Source: DATJGF01 sp035495315 (GTDB lineage Bacteria; Verrucomicrobiota; Verrucomicrobiia; Limisphaerales; UBA8199). Taken from it: DNA of 64,000 nt. The position numbers and the translations under genes were made by a program. Below the pieces are notes generated by a model that saw only the letters and a program-made list of their open reading frames with translations, was not told the DNA's origin and did no database searches. Location: positions 1 through 64,000 of the forward strand of contig DATJGF010000119.1 in NCBI GenBank assembly GCA_035495315.1. The letters are read 5' to 3'. This document shows positions 1 through 8,645 of this stretch, in pieces. Every line of letters starts with the position of its first letter. Within the stretch, counting starts at the first letter, position 1.

Positions 1-1707
1 GCCGCAGGTCATTTCCAGGCTTTGCTCAGGGACGGCTCCGCCGAGCAGTTTGATTCGCGCGCCGATGCCTTGAGTATTGGGCGGCGCTCCCTTCAAGCGG
101 ACAGCGACACGCGGGGCGGAGCACTCATTGCGGTAAACGAGCGCCTGGTCATTGAGACAATTGACGACGACGTCCAGGTCGCCGTCGTTGTCGAGGTCAG
201 CCAGGCCAATGCTGTGGGAGACCTGAAGCGAATCGAAACCCCAGGCGTGACCGGTCTCTTCAAATGTGAAATCGCCGCGATTGTGGAAAGCAACATTAGG
301 AATGCGCAAAGGCGGGAACAAGCTCAGGGCGCGTCGATTGTCGAGGGGATCTTTGGCTTTCAGCGATTTGTCTTGGTCCATGGCATCCATGTCCAGGGTA
401 TCATAGAAATGACCGGCGCCGATCAAGACATCGGGGCGTCCATCCAACCCAACGTCGAGGAAGACAACGGACCAGGACCAATCGGAGGCTGCGACACCGG
501 CGTAATTAGCGATATCGGCATAGGTGCCATCACCGCGGTTAACGAAGAGGAAATTACGTCGAATTTGTGGGCGGTCCCAGGCGCGCTCGCGTGTATAGGC
601 TGGGATTGGACTGTCCGGACTGATTTGGCGCATGCGCAAGACGTGAGAACGGCTCTGCATATCAGTGACGATGAAATCATCGAGCCCATCTCCGTTGATG
701 TCGGCAAAGTCGCACGCCATTGAGAAATGGGGGATGCTGCGGAGGGCGTCGCGAGCAATAGCGCGGAAATGGCCACGGCCATCGCCCAGCCAAATGCGGT
801 CAGGATCCTGAAAATCATTGCAGACATAAAGATCGGGGCGGCCGTCCTGATCCAGATCATGCATGACAACGCTCAGTCCGAGGTCCCAAGGAGCGGCCGA
901 CAAAGCGGCGCCCGTTTCGTCGAGGAATGTGCCGTCAGTCCAGGACATTTTGTGGAAACCACCTTTGCCGTCATTGAGGTAAAGGGCGTCGGGTTCGCCG
1001 TACTCAATGAGGTGTCCTTCGATAATCTTCAACCGATTGCGATAGCGGCCAACCACCTGTTCCTTGCCGCCGACGACGCGGGTGGTGATCCTCATTCCGG
1101 TCCGGATGGTATTTTCACCATAGTTGGCGACATAGAGATCCAATGATCCATCGCCGTCGACATCACCGAGCGCGATGGACATGCTGCCGGTGCTGTCTTC
1201 CAGTTCTTTGGCCTGGGCATCCCGGAAATGCCCGGAACCGTCATTGAGGAAGAGGCGGGCGCCTTTGCCGGAATACGTAACGACGAGGTCGAGGAAGCCG
1301 TCGCCATTGATATCTGCAAAAGCTGCGCCTCGGGCGAGGAGATTGGAGTTGGCCAGACCTGCGGCTTCGGTGACGTCCTGGAATTTCCAGCCGCCGAGGT
1401 TGCGGTAAAGGCGGCTGCTGCCATTGAGGTTGCACAAGAAAATGTCGCACCACCCGTCGCCGTCGTAATCGCCCAAGGCGAGACCGGCGCCGTTGAGGAG
1501 GTTTTGGTTGGCGAGCATCGCCTCCTGTGACAACTCATTGGTGAAGGTGATTCCCGTTTTGTCGGCTGGCAGGAGGAGGAAGCCGGGGCGTCCTGCGCCA
1601 GGCACGTTTAACGGCCGGCTTTTGACCCCGGCGTCATCAGCGCCGAACAACAGTAAACTGGAGAGCAAAAGCCAGCAGAGGGCCGGCGAGCAGAACCCAA
1701 AACGCAT
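1..1707 (-). CDS. FG-GAP/VCBS beta-propeller protein with ASPIC/UnbV domain (partial, runs off left edge)
   Basis: The minus-strand frame is open from an ATG at 1707 to the window edge, about 569 codons without a stop. The N-terminus is a signal peptide (MRFGFCSPALCWLLLSSLLL), so the protein is exported. Calcium-binding-type FG-GAP/VCBS repeats follow, seen as DYDGDGWCDI, DINGDGFLDLVV, DVDGDGSLDLYVAN, DINGDGLDDFIVTD and DLDNDGDLDVVVN. Near the edge the sequence NTQGIGARIKLLGG marks the start of an ASPIC/UnbV domain, so only the last part is missing. Members are usually secreted seven-bladed propellers of unknown ligand, often beside TPR proteins as here. The plus-strand open frame in the same codon register is its antisense shadow. 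Confidence 0.93.
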   Translation of the reverse strand, partial: MRFGFCSPALCWLLLSSLLLFGADDAGVKSRPLNVPGAGRPGFLLLPADKTGITFTNELSQEAMLANQNLLNGAGLALGDYDGDGWCDIFLCNLNGSSRLYRNLGGWKFQDVTEAAGLANSNLLARGAAFADINGDGFLDLVVTYSGKGARLFLNDGSGHFRDAQAKELEDSTGSMSIALGDVDGDGSLDLYVANYGENTIRTGMRITTRVVGGKEQVVGRYRNRLKIIEGHLIEYGEPDALYLNDGKGGFHKMSWTDGTFLDETGAALSAAPWDLGLSVVMHDLDQDGRPDLYVCNDFQDPDRIWLGDGRGHFRAIARDALRSIPHFSMACDFADINGDGLDDFIVTDMQSRSHVLRMRQISPDSPIPAYTRERAWDRPQIRRNFLFVNRGDGTYADIANYAGVAASDWSWSVVFLDVGLDGRPDVLIGAGHFYDTLDMDAMDQDKSLKAKDPLDNRRALSLFPPLRIPNVAFHNRGDFTFEETGHAWGFDSLQVSHSIGLADLDNDGDLDVVVNCLNDQALVYRNECSAPRVAVRLKGAPPNTQGIGARIKLLGGAVPEQSLEMTCG

Positions 1708-1747
1708 ACTCAAGCGCCGCGAATGTTCCAAGTCACGGGCGCGAGTT

Positions 1748-1852
1748 CAATCCGGAAGTTTGTATAGTCGGTCAGGCCAGGGCGCCCAAAGCGCCGCGGT
1801 CGGCCGCCTCGGCGAGGCGGCACGACCAATAATTGAGGCAATCCGGAAGTTT
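1748..1852. repeat. Palindromic element flanked by 14-bp direct repeats
   Basis: The 14-mer CAATCCGGAAGTTT occurs exactly at 1748-1761 and 1839-1852. The 77 bases between hold a small hairpin (GGCGC/GCGCC, 1781-1795) and a larger one: GCCGCCTCG at 1803-1811, centre G, CGAGGCGGC at 1813-1821, with outer arms GGTCG (1798-1802) and CGACC (1823-1827). It lies between two divergent genes. The core CTCG-S-CGAG recurs at 8301-8363. Confidence 0.8.
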
Positions 1853-1901
1853 AACCGTTTAACCGTTGCTAAAAGCGGGTAATCCAATTTATAAGTAGGC
1901 T

Positions 1902-2462
1902 GTGAAATCACGGTTGGTGCGAGCGTTATGGGCAATAGCGTTTTGCCTGTCGGGCTGCGCCTCGCCACATCAAGCTGTGAGCGATTTGCAGGGAAACCGT
2001 GTTGATCCATTTACTGGCAAACCTGCGGTTGCGGTAACGCTCGTCTTCGTTAGTAACGACTGTCCGATTTCCAACCGTTACGTTCCCGAATTAAACCGTT
2101 TGTATGAGCGGTTTGCTGCCCAAGGCATCGTCTTTTGGCTGGTGCATGCCGACCCGAGTGAAACGTCGGCGATAATCCGGGCTCACGCGCAGGAGTACGA
2201 GCTGCGAGTACCGGAGTTGCGCGATCCGAAACATGAACTGGTCCGGATGGCGCAAGTGGCGGTGACACCGTCGGCGGCAGTTTTTACGCCAGACGGGCGA
2301 TTGCTGTATCGGGGACGGATTGACGATCGCTTTGTGGCGTTGGGGCGGGAGCGACCCGAAGCGCAGCGTCATGACCTTGCCGAAGCGTTAGAGGCAGTAG
2401 TGAACCATCGGCCCGTGGCGGTTGCAGTTACGCCGGCCGTTGGTTGTTATATTCCGGAGTGA
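1902..2462 (+). CDS. Redoxin (thioredoxin-fold) lipoprotein
   Basis: The N-terminus carries a lipoprotein signal with lipobox LSGC (Cys19), so the protein is probably tethered in the periplasm. The body is an AhpC/TSA-redoxin-like thioredoxin fold: VTLVFVSNDCPISNRYVPEL holds the attacking Cys54, and a cis-Pro region VTPSAAVFTPDGRLLYRG follows. The usual CxxC is CxxS here, with Ser at the resolving position. A second Cys lies almost at the C-terminus (VGCYIPE, Cys182). In my recollection of the family, this redoxin type is often fused to, or next to, cytochrome c/copper monooxygenase proteins, and one lies at 8646-10346. Its reductant and substrate cannot be read from the sequence. Confidence 0.82.
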   Translation: MKSRLVRALWAIAFCLSGCASPHQAVSDLQGNRVDPFTGKPAVAVTLVFVSNDCPISNRYVPELNRLYERFAAQGIVFWLVHADPSETSAIIRAHAQEYELRVPELRDPKHELVRMAQVAVTPSAAVFTPDGRLLYRGRIDDRFVALGRERPEAQRHDLAEALEAVVNHRPVAVAVTPAVGCYIPE

Positions 2463-2564
2463 GTGTTGATGACCGGCACGCCCATTGATGAGCGGCTCGG
2501 AGACGTTGCCAATGATTCGGCAGGCACGAGCATTTCCAAAAAGTAATGGAAAAGGGACTTAACA

Positions 2565-4943
2565 GTGGCAGGCGAAAATAAAACTCGATTGCGCTGGTTT
2601 CGAGCAATTGCGTTGTTGTCGCCGCTGTTATTGCTCGTACTGGTGGAGGCCGGATTGCGGCTGATGAATTCAGGTTACTCGACCGGATTTTTCATTAAAA
2701 CGAATCGGGGTGAGCCGGGTGTGTTGGTGGAAAACCCAAAGTTCGGCTGGCGTTTTTTCCCGCCGAGTGTGGCCCGGTCGCCACAACCGTTGCGCCTGAC
2801 GATGCCAAAGCCGCCGGACACCATACGGGTTTTTGTTTTTGGAGAGTCCGCCGCGATGGGAGATCCTGAACCGGCATACGGTTTCGCACGTCAACTCGAA
2901 CGGATGCTCCAGGTGCGGCACGCCGATAAAAAGATCGAAGTGATTAATGTGGCGATGACGGGCATCAACTCGCATGTAATCTGTGAAATAGCGCGTGATT
3001 GCGGACCATTGGAAGGGGATTGCTGGCTCATCTATGCCGGCAACAATGAAGTTGTTGGTCCCTTTGGCGCCGGGACGGTGTTCGGACGACAAACACCGAA
3101 TCGCTGGGTGATTCGAGCAAATCTGGCGTTGAAGTCATTACGTCTGGGCCAACTAGTGTTGAAGTGGCTGAGTCGATCGCACGAACCGATCGAATGGGAA
3201 GGTATGGAAATGTTCCTTCGGCAGCAGGTTCGGAGCAACGATCCCCGGTTGGAAACTGTATATGGGCATTTCGAGCGAAACATCGGAGAGATTATTGATC
3301 GAGGAAGGAACGCGGGCGCGAAGGTGATTGTCGCGACGATGGCGGTAAATCTTAAGGATTGTCCACCCTTTGCCTCGGTTCATCGCGCGGGCCTTGACGC
3401 GACCCAACTTAGCGAATGGGAGAGGCAATTTGCTGCCGGCCGTCAGAGTGAACGTGCAGAACGGTTTGGTGATGCCGCAGTTGCTTATGAAAAAGCGTGG
3501 AGGATCGATCCGGAGTTCGCCGAGGTAGCCTTTCACCGAGCCTGTTGCGATTTTGCCCAAAACAAATATACGGCCGCAGAAACGAATTTTTGCCGGGCGC
3601 GAGACCTGGACGCATTGCGTTTCCGGGCCGACTCGGCGATTAACGGACGGATCCGTCGGGTGGCAGCTCAGAAACAGGTGAGACTGATTGATGCTGAACA
3701 GGAATGCGCAGTTGGTTCAACCAGCGTCCCCGGCGAGGAGATCTTTTATGACCATGTTCACCTCAACTTCAAAGGAAATCACCGGGTCGCGGCGCTATTC
3801 TTGCCAGGGGTGGAAAAGGAGTTGTTCGGATCGGTTTTCGGAAGCGCGTTATCTGAGGAAGAAACGGGGCGTCGACTTGCATTTACACCGTTCGATGAAG
3901 GACGTGTAGGAGAAGAGATGAGGCTGCGGCTGCGACAACCGCCTTTCAGTTCCCAGAGCAATGCTGAAGAACGCGACGTGCGTTGGGAAAAACGCCTTGA
4001 ACAGTTGCGAGGCGCGCTGGCGGATTCAGTTGGCGCTTACCGGGCCGCGCTGGCGCTGGCGCCTGAAGACTGGGTATTGCACGCAAATTTGGGGCGGCTG
4101 CTGGAAGCGACTGAAGATGCGCCGGAGGCGACGACGGAATGGCAGCAAGTCATACGGCTCATGCCGGATGAACCGGATGGTTGGTTTCAGCTCGGGGAGC
4201 TGGCTTATGGCGGGAAGAAGTACGTGGAGGCGGACAGTTACTACAGGAAAACCTTGGAGAAGAAGCCGGATTCCTGCGAAGCGCTTAACGGACTTGGCTT
4301 GTCCGCGGCCGCTCAGGGTAAAAGTCGGGAAGCGTTCCAATATTTTGAGACTGCGTTGAGGGTAAATCCGCGCTTTTCGGTGGCTCGAGTAAATCGGGGG
4401 CTGTTATTGGCCAAGACCGGAGACACGGCAGGGGCGATAGCCGAATATCGCGCCGTCATCCGGACGGACACGAACAACGTTGCAGCGCGAATCAACCTGG
4501 GAAAGTTGTTGGCTGGGCAAAATCGAACTGATGAGGCGGTCGCATTGTATTCGGAAGCCGTTCAAGTGAAGCCGAATGACCCGATTGTCCGGTACGATCT
4601 GGCCAACGCACTCGCAGCCCAGCGTCACTACGACCAAGCGGTGACGCACTACACCGCAGCGATCAAGCTCAAGCCCGACTTTGTCGATGCGAGATACAAT
4701 CTCGCGGTCGAACTTGCGCGCACCGGAAAGATTTCTGAAGCCCTTGACCAGTTTTTTGTAGTGGTCAAGGAAAGGCCAGATTCCGTGGAGGCGCGCTTCA
4801 ATTACGGCATCGCGCTTGCCAAACAGCAACGGTATAGCGAGGCCACGACGCAATTCCGCGAGGTGCTTAGGCTGCAGCCCGATTATGCGCCGGCGCGCGC
4901 GGCGCTTGAGCGGGCGCTCAGACTTTCAGATGGAGGCCATTGA
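2565..4943 (+). CDS. Membrane-anchored SGNH-hydrolase-like protein with TPR array
   Basis: The protein has 792 residues. A single N-terminal membrane segment (residues about 13-34) is followed by an SGNH/GDSL-type domain. Catalytic-block candidates are GESAA (Ser95), the AGNNE block near residue 160 and a DHVH block (Asp396, His399). TPR units interrupt and follow it (about 280-345 and 480-790), for example ALNGLGLSAAAQGKSREAFQ and VRYDLANALAAQRHYDQAV. The GTG start at 2565 is chosen because AAAGGGA at 2551-2557 is well spaced. A likely role is an esterase or acyl-transfer enzyme on envelope glycans, with TPRs for assembly; this is inference. A close paralogue faces it at 5112-7595. Confidence 0.85.
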   Translation: MAGENKTRLRWFRAIALLSPLLLLVLVEAGLRLMNSGYSTGFFIKTNRGEPGVLVENPKFGWRFFPPSVARSPQPLRLTMPKPPDTIRVFVFGESAAMGDPEPAYGFARQLERMLQVRHADKKIEVINVAMTGINSHVICEIARDCGPLEGDCWLIYAGNNEVVGPFGAGTVFGRQTPNRWVIRANLALKSLRLGQLVLKWLSRSHEPIEWEGMEMFLRQQVRSNDPRLETVYGHFERNIGEIIDRGRNAGAKVIVATMAVNLKDCPPFASVHRAGLDATQLSEWERQFAAGRQSERAERFGDAAVAYEKAWRIDPEFAEVAFHRACCDFAQNKYTAAETNFCRARDLDALRFRADSAINGRIRRVAAQKQVRLIDAEQECAVGSTSVPGEEIFYDHVHLNFKGNHRVAALFLPGVEKELFGSVFGSALSEEETGRRLAFTPFDEGRVGEEMRLRLRQPPFSSQSNAEERDVRWEKRLEQLRGALADSVGAYRAALALAPEDWVLHANLGRLLEATEDAPEATTEWQQVIRLMPDEPDGWFQLGELAYGGKKYVEADSYYRKTLEKKPDSCEALNGLGLSAAAQGKSREAFQYFETALRVNPRFSVARVNRGLLLAKTGDTAGAIAEYRAVIRTDTNNVAARINLGKLLAGQNRTDEAVALYSEAVQVKPNDPIVRYDLANALAAQRHYDQAVTHYTAAIKLKPDFVDARYNLAVELARTGKISEALDQFFVVVKERPDSVEARFNYGIALAKQQRYSEATTQFREVLRLQPDYAPARAALERALRLSDGGH

Positions 4944-4986
4944 TGTCTTTTAAACGGCGGTATTGCCACATGGTGAGCTGCCATAA

Positions 4987-5042
4987 GGAATCCCAAACCC
5001 GAAGGCCGAAAGAAATTCGAATGCCGAAGTCTGAAAAATGGC
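4987..5042. repeat. Degenerate heptamer-period repeat between convergent genes
   Basis: Eight consecutive 7-nt blocks vary around a CCGAA theme: CAAACCC, GAAGGCC, GAAAGAA, ATTCGAA, TGCCGAA, GTCTGAA and neighbours. They fill most of the 168-base gap between two convergent paralogues. The same periodicity appears near 12325, 30450, 47135 and 51741. Confidence 0.65.
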
Positions 5043-5111
5043 GGAACCGACGTGAGGATTTATTCTGAAAGGCGAATATTTTGCCCCTTCGCGTCGGCTC
5101 CTATAAAATGT

Positions 5112-7595
5112 TCAACGAATGGATTGGAGGTACTTATGCGCGGTGACGTTTTTGGGGTCGAGTTGCAGGACGGCTTCGAACTCGCGACGAGCGTCGGCAG
5201 TCTTGTGCTGCTTGAGGAGCGCAATGCCGTAATACAGTCTCGCGTCGAGCATGCTAGGGTCGAGACGAGCAGCCTCGGCAAATTGCTGGAGGGCCTCGGT
5301 ATCTTGTCCTTGTTTGGCAAGCGTGACGCCGAGGCCAAGATGTGCGCCGGCATGGTCGGGATTGAGGCGCGCAGCCTCAGCAAACTGTTGTTTCGCTTCG
5401 GCGGTTCGCCCTGCGGTATCAAAAGCGCCTCCAAGATAGTAGTGCACTGCGGCATCTGTCGGGTTCAACTCCGCCGCGCGATTGAAGTTAGCAATCGCTT
5501 CGAGGACCCACGCGTGGCTCAGTGCGGTTTTGCCGAGTCGAACTAAGGTTTCCGGCGTATTGCGATCCGCCTCTAACGCCAAACGAAACTCTGCTCTGGC
5601 TTCTTCTTTTTGGTCGGTCGCTTCCAAAGCAGTTCCTAAGTTGAGGTGTGTGTCAGCAGAGTTCGGCTGCAACTGAAGTGCCTTATGAAACAGTGCAATG
5701 GCCTCCTGCATTTTCTGTTGCCGGACGCAGGTTAGGGCTAACCCATTCAGCGCGGGAATGGATTGGGGATCCAGTTCGAGGGCCTTGTGAAACTGCTCGA
5801 CGGCGGCCTCGGCTCGACTCGACTGGATCAGCAGAGAACCAAGCTCAACGTAAGCCATTGAATCGAAGGGCAACAGTTCGATGACGCGTCGGCACGAGGC
5901 TTCGGCACTTGCATTATCACCCAGTTTTATTTGCAATTCTGCGAAGCTGCGCTCCAGGGCCCAATCCTGAGGCGAGAGGGTCAGCGCATCGCGATATTGT
6001 TGCGAAATCTGTTTCATGCCCGGGGGATTAAGGGTCGGTAATAAGCCTTCAAGGTCGTGCTGGAGGCGTTGACGATGTTCCGCATAGTCGAGCTGGTAAG
6101 TGAAGGGCGCTTCATTGAGCCGGAGCAGGATTAATTTGAGGGTTTTATAACGATCCCAATCGGTCCAGGCCAGACGGCGAGCACACTCGGTACTTGAGGC
6201 CCACTGGGGTTGCGCGCGCGAGGTCATGGTATGAGGCAGAAGTTGGACGACCTGGTCCGCAATGGCTCGGGCAAGGCGATAGTTCCCCTCGAAGTTGAAA
6301 TGCACGTGCTCAAGGAGGAATTCGTTGCCCGGGAGTTCGTCCGCGCTCGCACTTGCCATCACGCGTTCACTGTCGGCCAAAAGAACCCGGTTCTGGCCAG
6401 AAGCAGTCGCGGCGGCGCGAATGATTGCATTGATGCGGCTATCGGCGCGAAATCGCAAGGTGTCGTAATCACAAGCCAAGGTGAAATGGCGACGCGCATC
6501 CTGGGTCTGACCGAGTGCGAGACAACAGCGCCCCCAGCGGAACTGCAGCTCGGCAAATTGATCATCGATACTCGCGGCCTGGGCAAAATGTGGAACGGCT
6601 TCAGCAAACTTGCCGGCCTGTTCGGCCAAGGTGCCTGCGGCATAGAGCTGATTCCATCGCTGGAGTTCCTGTTGAGTTAATCCAATCCGGTGCTGTGAAC
6701 CAAAGGGCGGACAATCACGCAGATTGCTCACGATCGTGCTGAGAACAATCCCGGTGCCGTGGGCGCGACCCACGTGGATGAGGTCGGCCAGATTGCGTGT
6801 GAAATTTGCGTAGACAGTTTCGAGACGAGGATCGTCGTGTCGAAGGTGGTGCCCAACGAACAAGGACATGCCCCACTGGGCAAGCTTGCTGTGGGAATTG
6901 CGGGCGTGAGACAGGAAACTTTCGAACAGTTGCCCCAGCCGCGTGGCTTTTATTTGAAGGTCCGCGCGGGCCAACCATAAGGGCGGGGCTTGCGGGCCAA
7001 AAACGGTTCCCGCGCCAAAAGGCCCCACCACCTCGTTATTGCCCATGTAAATGACCCAAATGTCCCCACTTTGGCCGGCGCAGTCTCGCGCGATGGGCAA
7101 GATCGTATGGGAGTTGATGCCCGTCATCGCCGCGTTGATCACCTGAAAGTTGGTTTGGGGAAAGCGCTCGTGCAGTAGCGCTTCTAACATCCGGGGCAGA
7201 CCAAACTCGGGGCGGGGGTCGCCGTAAGCTGCGGACTCACCGAAAACAAAAATGCGGCAGGTATTCGGCGGCTTAACAGCGGGAATGAGGAGGGGGCGGG
7301 GTGTTCGAGCCAATGCCGGGCCGAAAAAACGCCAGCCGAATTTTTGGTTTTCAATAAAAACCGGTTGCCCATTGAAATCTCTGCGCAGGAGAAAACTGGT
7401 TGGATAACCATACGCCGTTAAACGCAAGATGAGCTCAAGACAACCGAGCAAAAGCAGGGGTAAGAGCACCATCGAAGCGGAACGGAACACCCATTTTTGC
7501 CATGCCGGAAGTGGATGAGCGTCAATGGAGGCACCTGAGGTTGGCGTTTGCGTCGAAGCCGCGGAACGAGAGGTTCTTCGCGGCGACGAGGGCAT
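5112..7595 (-). CDS. Membrane-anchored SGNH-hydrolase-like protein with TPR array (paralogue)
   Basis: The protein has 827 residues and the same plan as the gene at 2565: a membrane segment (residues about 36-58), an SGNH-like domain with GESAAYGDP (Ser121), MGNNEVVGPFGAGTVFG, then TPRs to the C-terminus (for example VHYYLGGAFDTAGRTAEAK and ARLYYGIALLKQHKTADARR). The two proteins match closely in FVFGESAA, MTGINSH, IARDC and NLRDCPPF-type segments, so one arose from the other. In the last catalytic block this copy has EHVH where the partner has DHVH, an Asp-to-Glu change at the usual catalytic acid. Activity may therefore differ or be reduced. The ATG at 7595 has no clear ribosome-binding site. 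Confidence 0.85.
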   Translation of the reverse strand: MPSSPRRTSRSAASTQTPTSGASIDAHPLPAWQKWVFRSASMVLLPLLLLGCLELILRLTAYGYPTSFLLRRDFNGQPVFIENQKFGWRFFGPALARTPRPLLIPAVKPPNTCRIFVFGESAAYGDPRPEFGLPRMLEALLHERFPQTNFQVINAAMTGINSHTILPIARDCAGQSGDIWVIYMGNNEVVGPFGAGTVFGPQAPPLWLARADLQIKATRLGQLFESFLSHARNSHSKLAQWGMSLFVGHHLRHDDPRLETVYANFTRNLADLIHVGRAHGTGIVLSTIVSNLRDCPPFGSQHRIGLTQQELQRWNQLYAAGTLAEQAGKFAEAVPHFAQAASIDDQFAELQFRWGRCCLALGQTQDARRHFTLACDYDTLRFRADSRINAIIRAAATASGQNRVLLADSERVMASASADELPGNEFLLEHVHFNFEGNYRLARAIADQVVQLLPHTMTSRAQPQWASSTECARRLAWTDWDRYKTLKLILLRLNEAPFTYQLDYAEHRQRLQHDLEGLLPTLNPPGMKQISQQYRDALTLSPQDWALERSFAELQIKLGDNASAEASCRRVIELLPFDSMAYVELGSLLIQSSRAEAAVEQFHKALELDPQSIPALNGLALTCVRQQKMQEAIALFHKALQLQPNSADTHLNLGTALEATDQKEEARAEFRLALEADRNTPETLVRLGKTALSHAWVLEAIANFNRAAELNPTDAAVHYYLGGAFDTAGRTAEAKQQFAEAARLNPDHAGAHLGLGVTLAKQGQDTEALQQFAEAARLDPSMLDARLYYGIALLKQHKTADARREFEAVLQLDPKNVTAHKYLQSIR

Positions 7596-7699
7596 GGATA
7601 GTGGTTATCAGTTCTGGTCTGTGAGCGAAAGGGCAAAGGGGGGAGGAATTCGGTGTTTCGTATCTCGCCAGCGGAGGCTGTGGGTTGTAAAATTAAAAT

Positions 7700-8269
7700 G
7701 TGCGCTGGCGATACACTATAGGTGTATTAATTTCGCTGGGTTGGGTGTTGGCAGCGATTTTGGTCGGGTTATATTTAAGAGAACCGCACTGGCAGGGCCG
7801 AAGTCTAAGCGCCTGGCTGAGCGATCTCGACGTTGAAAGCTCGCGACCCCAGGCACCCGCGGTCGCGGCGATCCAAGGCATTGGGACAAATGCTTTGCCG
7901 CAGCTTAACCGGATGCTCTGTGCGATGGATCCAGGCTGGAAACGCGCGTTGATTGGCTTCAACTATCGTCAGAGCATATTCGAAATCCCAATCACTCCAG
8001 CACGCGTGCTTCGCAATCGGGCAATCCAGGGCTACACCGCGCTTGGTCCCAGGGCGAAATCAAGCATCCCAACTCTGATTCAGCTTTTGGAATCCGAAGC
8101 GTCTGCACAAGTTCGTTCGGGAGCTGCCGCCGCATTGGGTGGGATTGGTCCTGAAGCCAAGACCGCGGTCCCCGTACTGGCCAGAGCTCTGAAAGACCCG
8201 AACAGCGAGGTGCGCAAAGAATCGCTTTCGGCGCTCGCCAATATTCAGCGATGGTCGCCGGGACGATGA
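7700..8269 (+). CDS. Membrane-anchored HEAT-repeat protein
   Basis: The protein has 189 residues. It begins with a hydrophobic segment (YTIGVLISLGWVLAAILVGL), then LREPHWQGRSLSAWL, an opening I associate with verrucomicrobial HEAT proteins. At least two or three HEAT-like helical pairs follow, such as VRSGAAAALGGIGPEAKTAV and VRKESLSALANIQRW. HEAT repeats bind other proteins; no enzyme motif is present. The start is GTG at 7700; no ATG fits the frame upstream of the membrane segment. It is probably an envelope scaffold protein of unknown partner. Confidence 0.72.
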   Translation: MRWRYTIGVLISLGWVLAAILVGLYLREPHWQGRSLSAWLSDLDVESSRPQAPAVAAIQGIGTNALPQLNRMLCAMDPGWKRALIGFNYRQSIFEIPITPARVLRNRAIQGYTALGPRAKSSIPTLIQLLESEASAQVRSGAAAALGGIGPEAKTAVPVLARALKDPNSEVRKESLSALANIQRWSPGR

Positions 8270-8300
8270 ACTGCACTTTTGAGCACGGCCGGCGCGGTAG

Positions 8301-8363
8301 GGACGGCTCGCCGAGCCGTCCGTTTTGCTCTCAGAAGGTCTCGGCCCGCTCGGCGAGCGGGCC
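8301..8363. repeat. Tandem pair of palindromic hairpin elements in a gene-free stretch
   Basis: Two long hairpins sit side by side: GGACGGCTCG (8301-8310), C, CGAGCCGTCC (8312-8321); and GGCCCGCTCG (8343-8352), G, CGAGCGGGCC (8354-8363). Both keep the core CTCG-S-CGAG while the outer stem bases change together. They occupy the 376-base gap 8270-8645, in which I see no convincing gene. The rest of the gap shows only shadow frames and the 5' extension of the next open frame. Confidence 0.8.
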
Positions 8364-8645
8364 CCACCATTATGAGATGGTTTTCGAATTTGCCCTGTCG
8401 CTTGTGCCTGGTCAGTGATAGCCTTCGGCCAAGGTATGATTGATAGTCCAACCTCGCCCGCCGCTTTTTGGAATCCGCCGAAGCGGTCGGAAAAATGTGG
8501 ATCGCCATTCCTAACAGTTCGATTCCATCGCACGGATGGTGCGCCAGCCGATCGGTTCTGAAATCAAGGTGACACGCAACCAGATCCGCGCCTCTGGAAG
8601 CTGACGCGGCACGCTCTGAAAAACTCCAGGACAAATGTTTGCTCG

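Noticed and set aside
22..1146. Plus-strand open frames in the first 1.7 kb
   Set aside because: They run antisense in the same codon register as the ASPIC/UnbV gene, whose minus-strand product has a signal peptide and clear DxDGD repeats.
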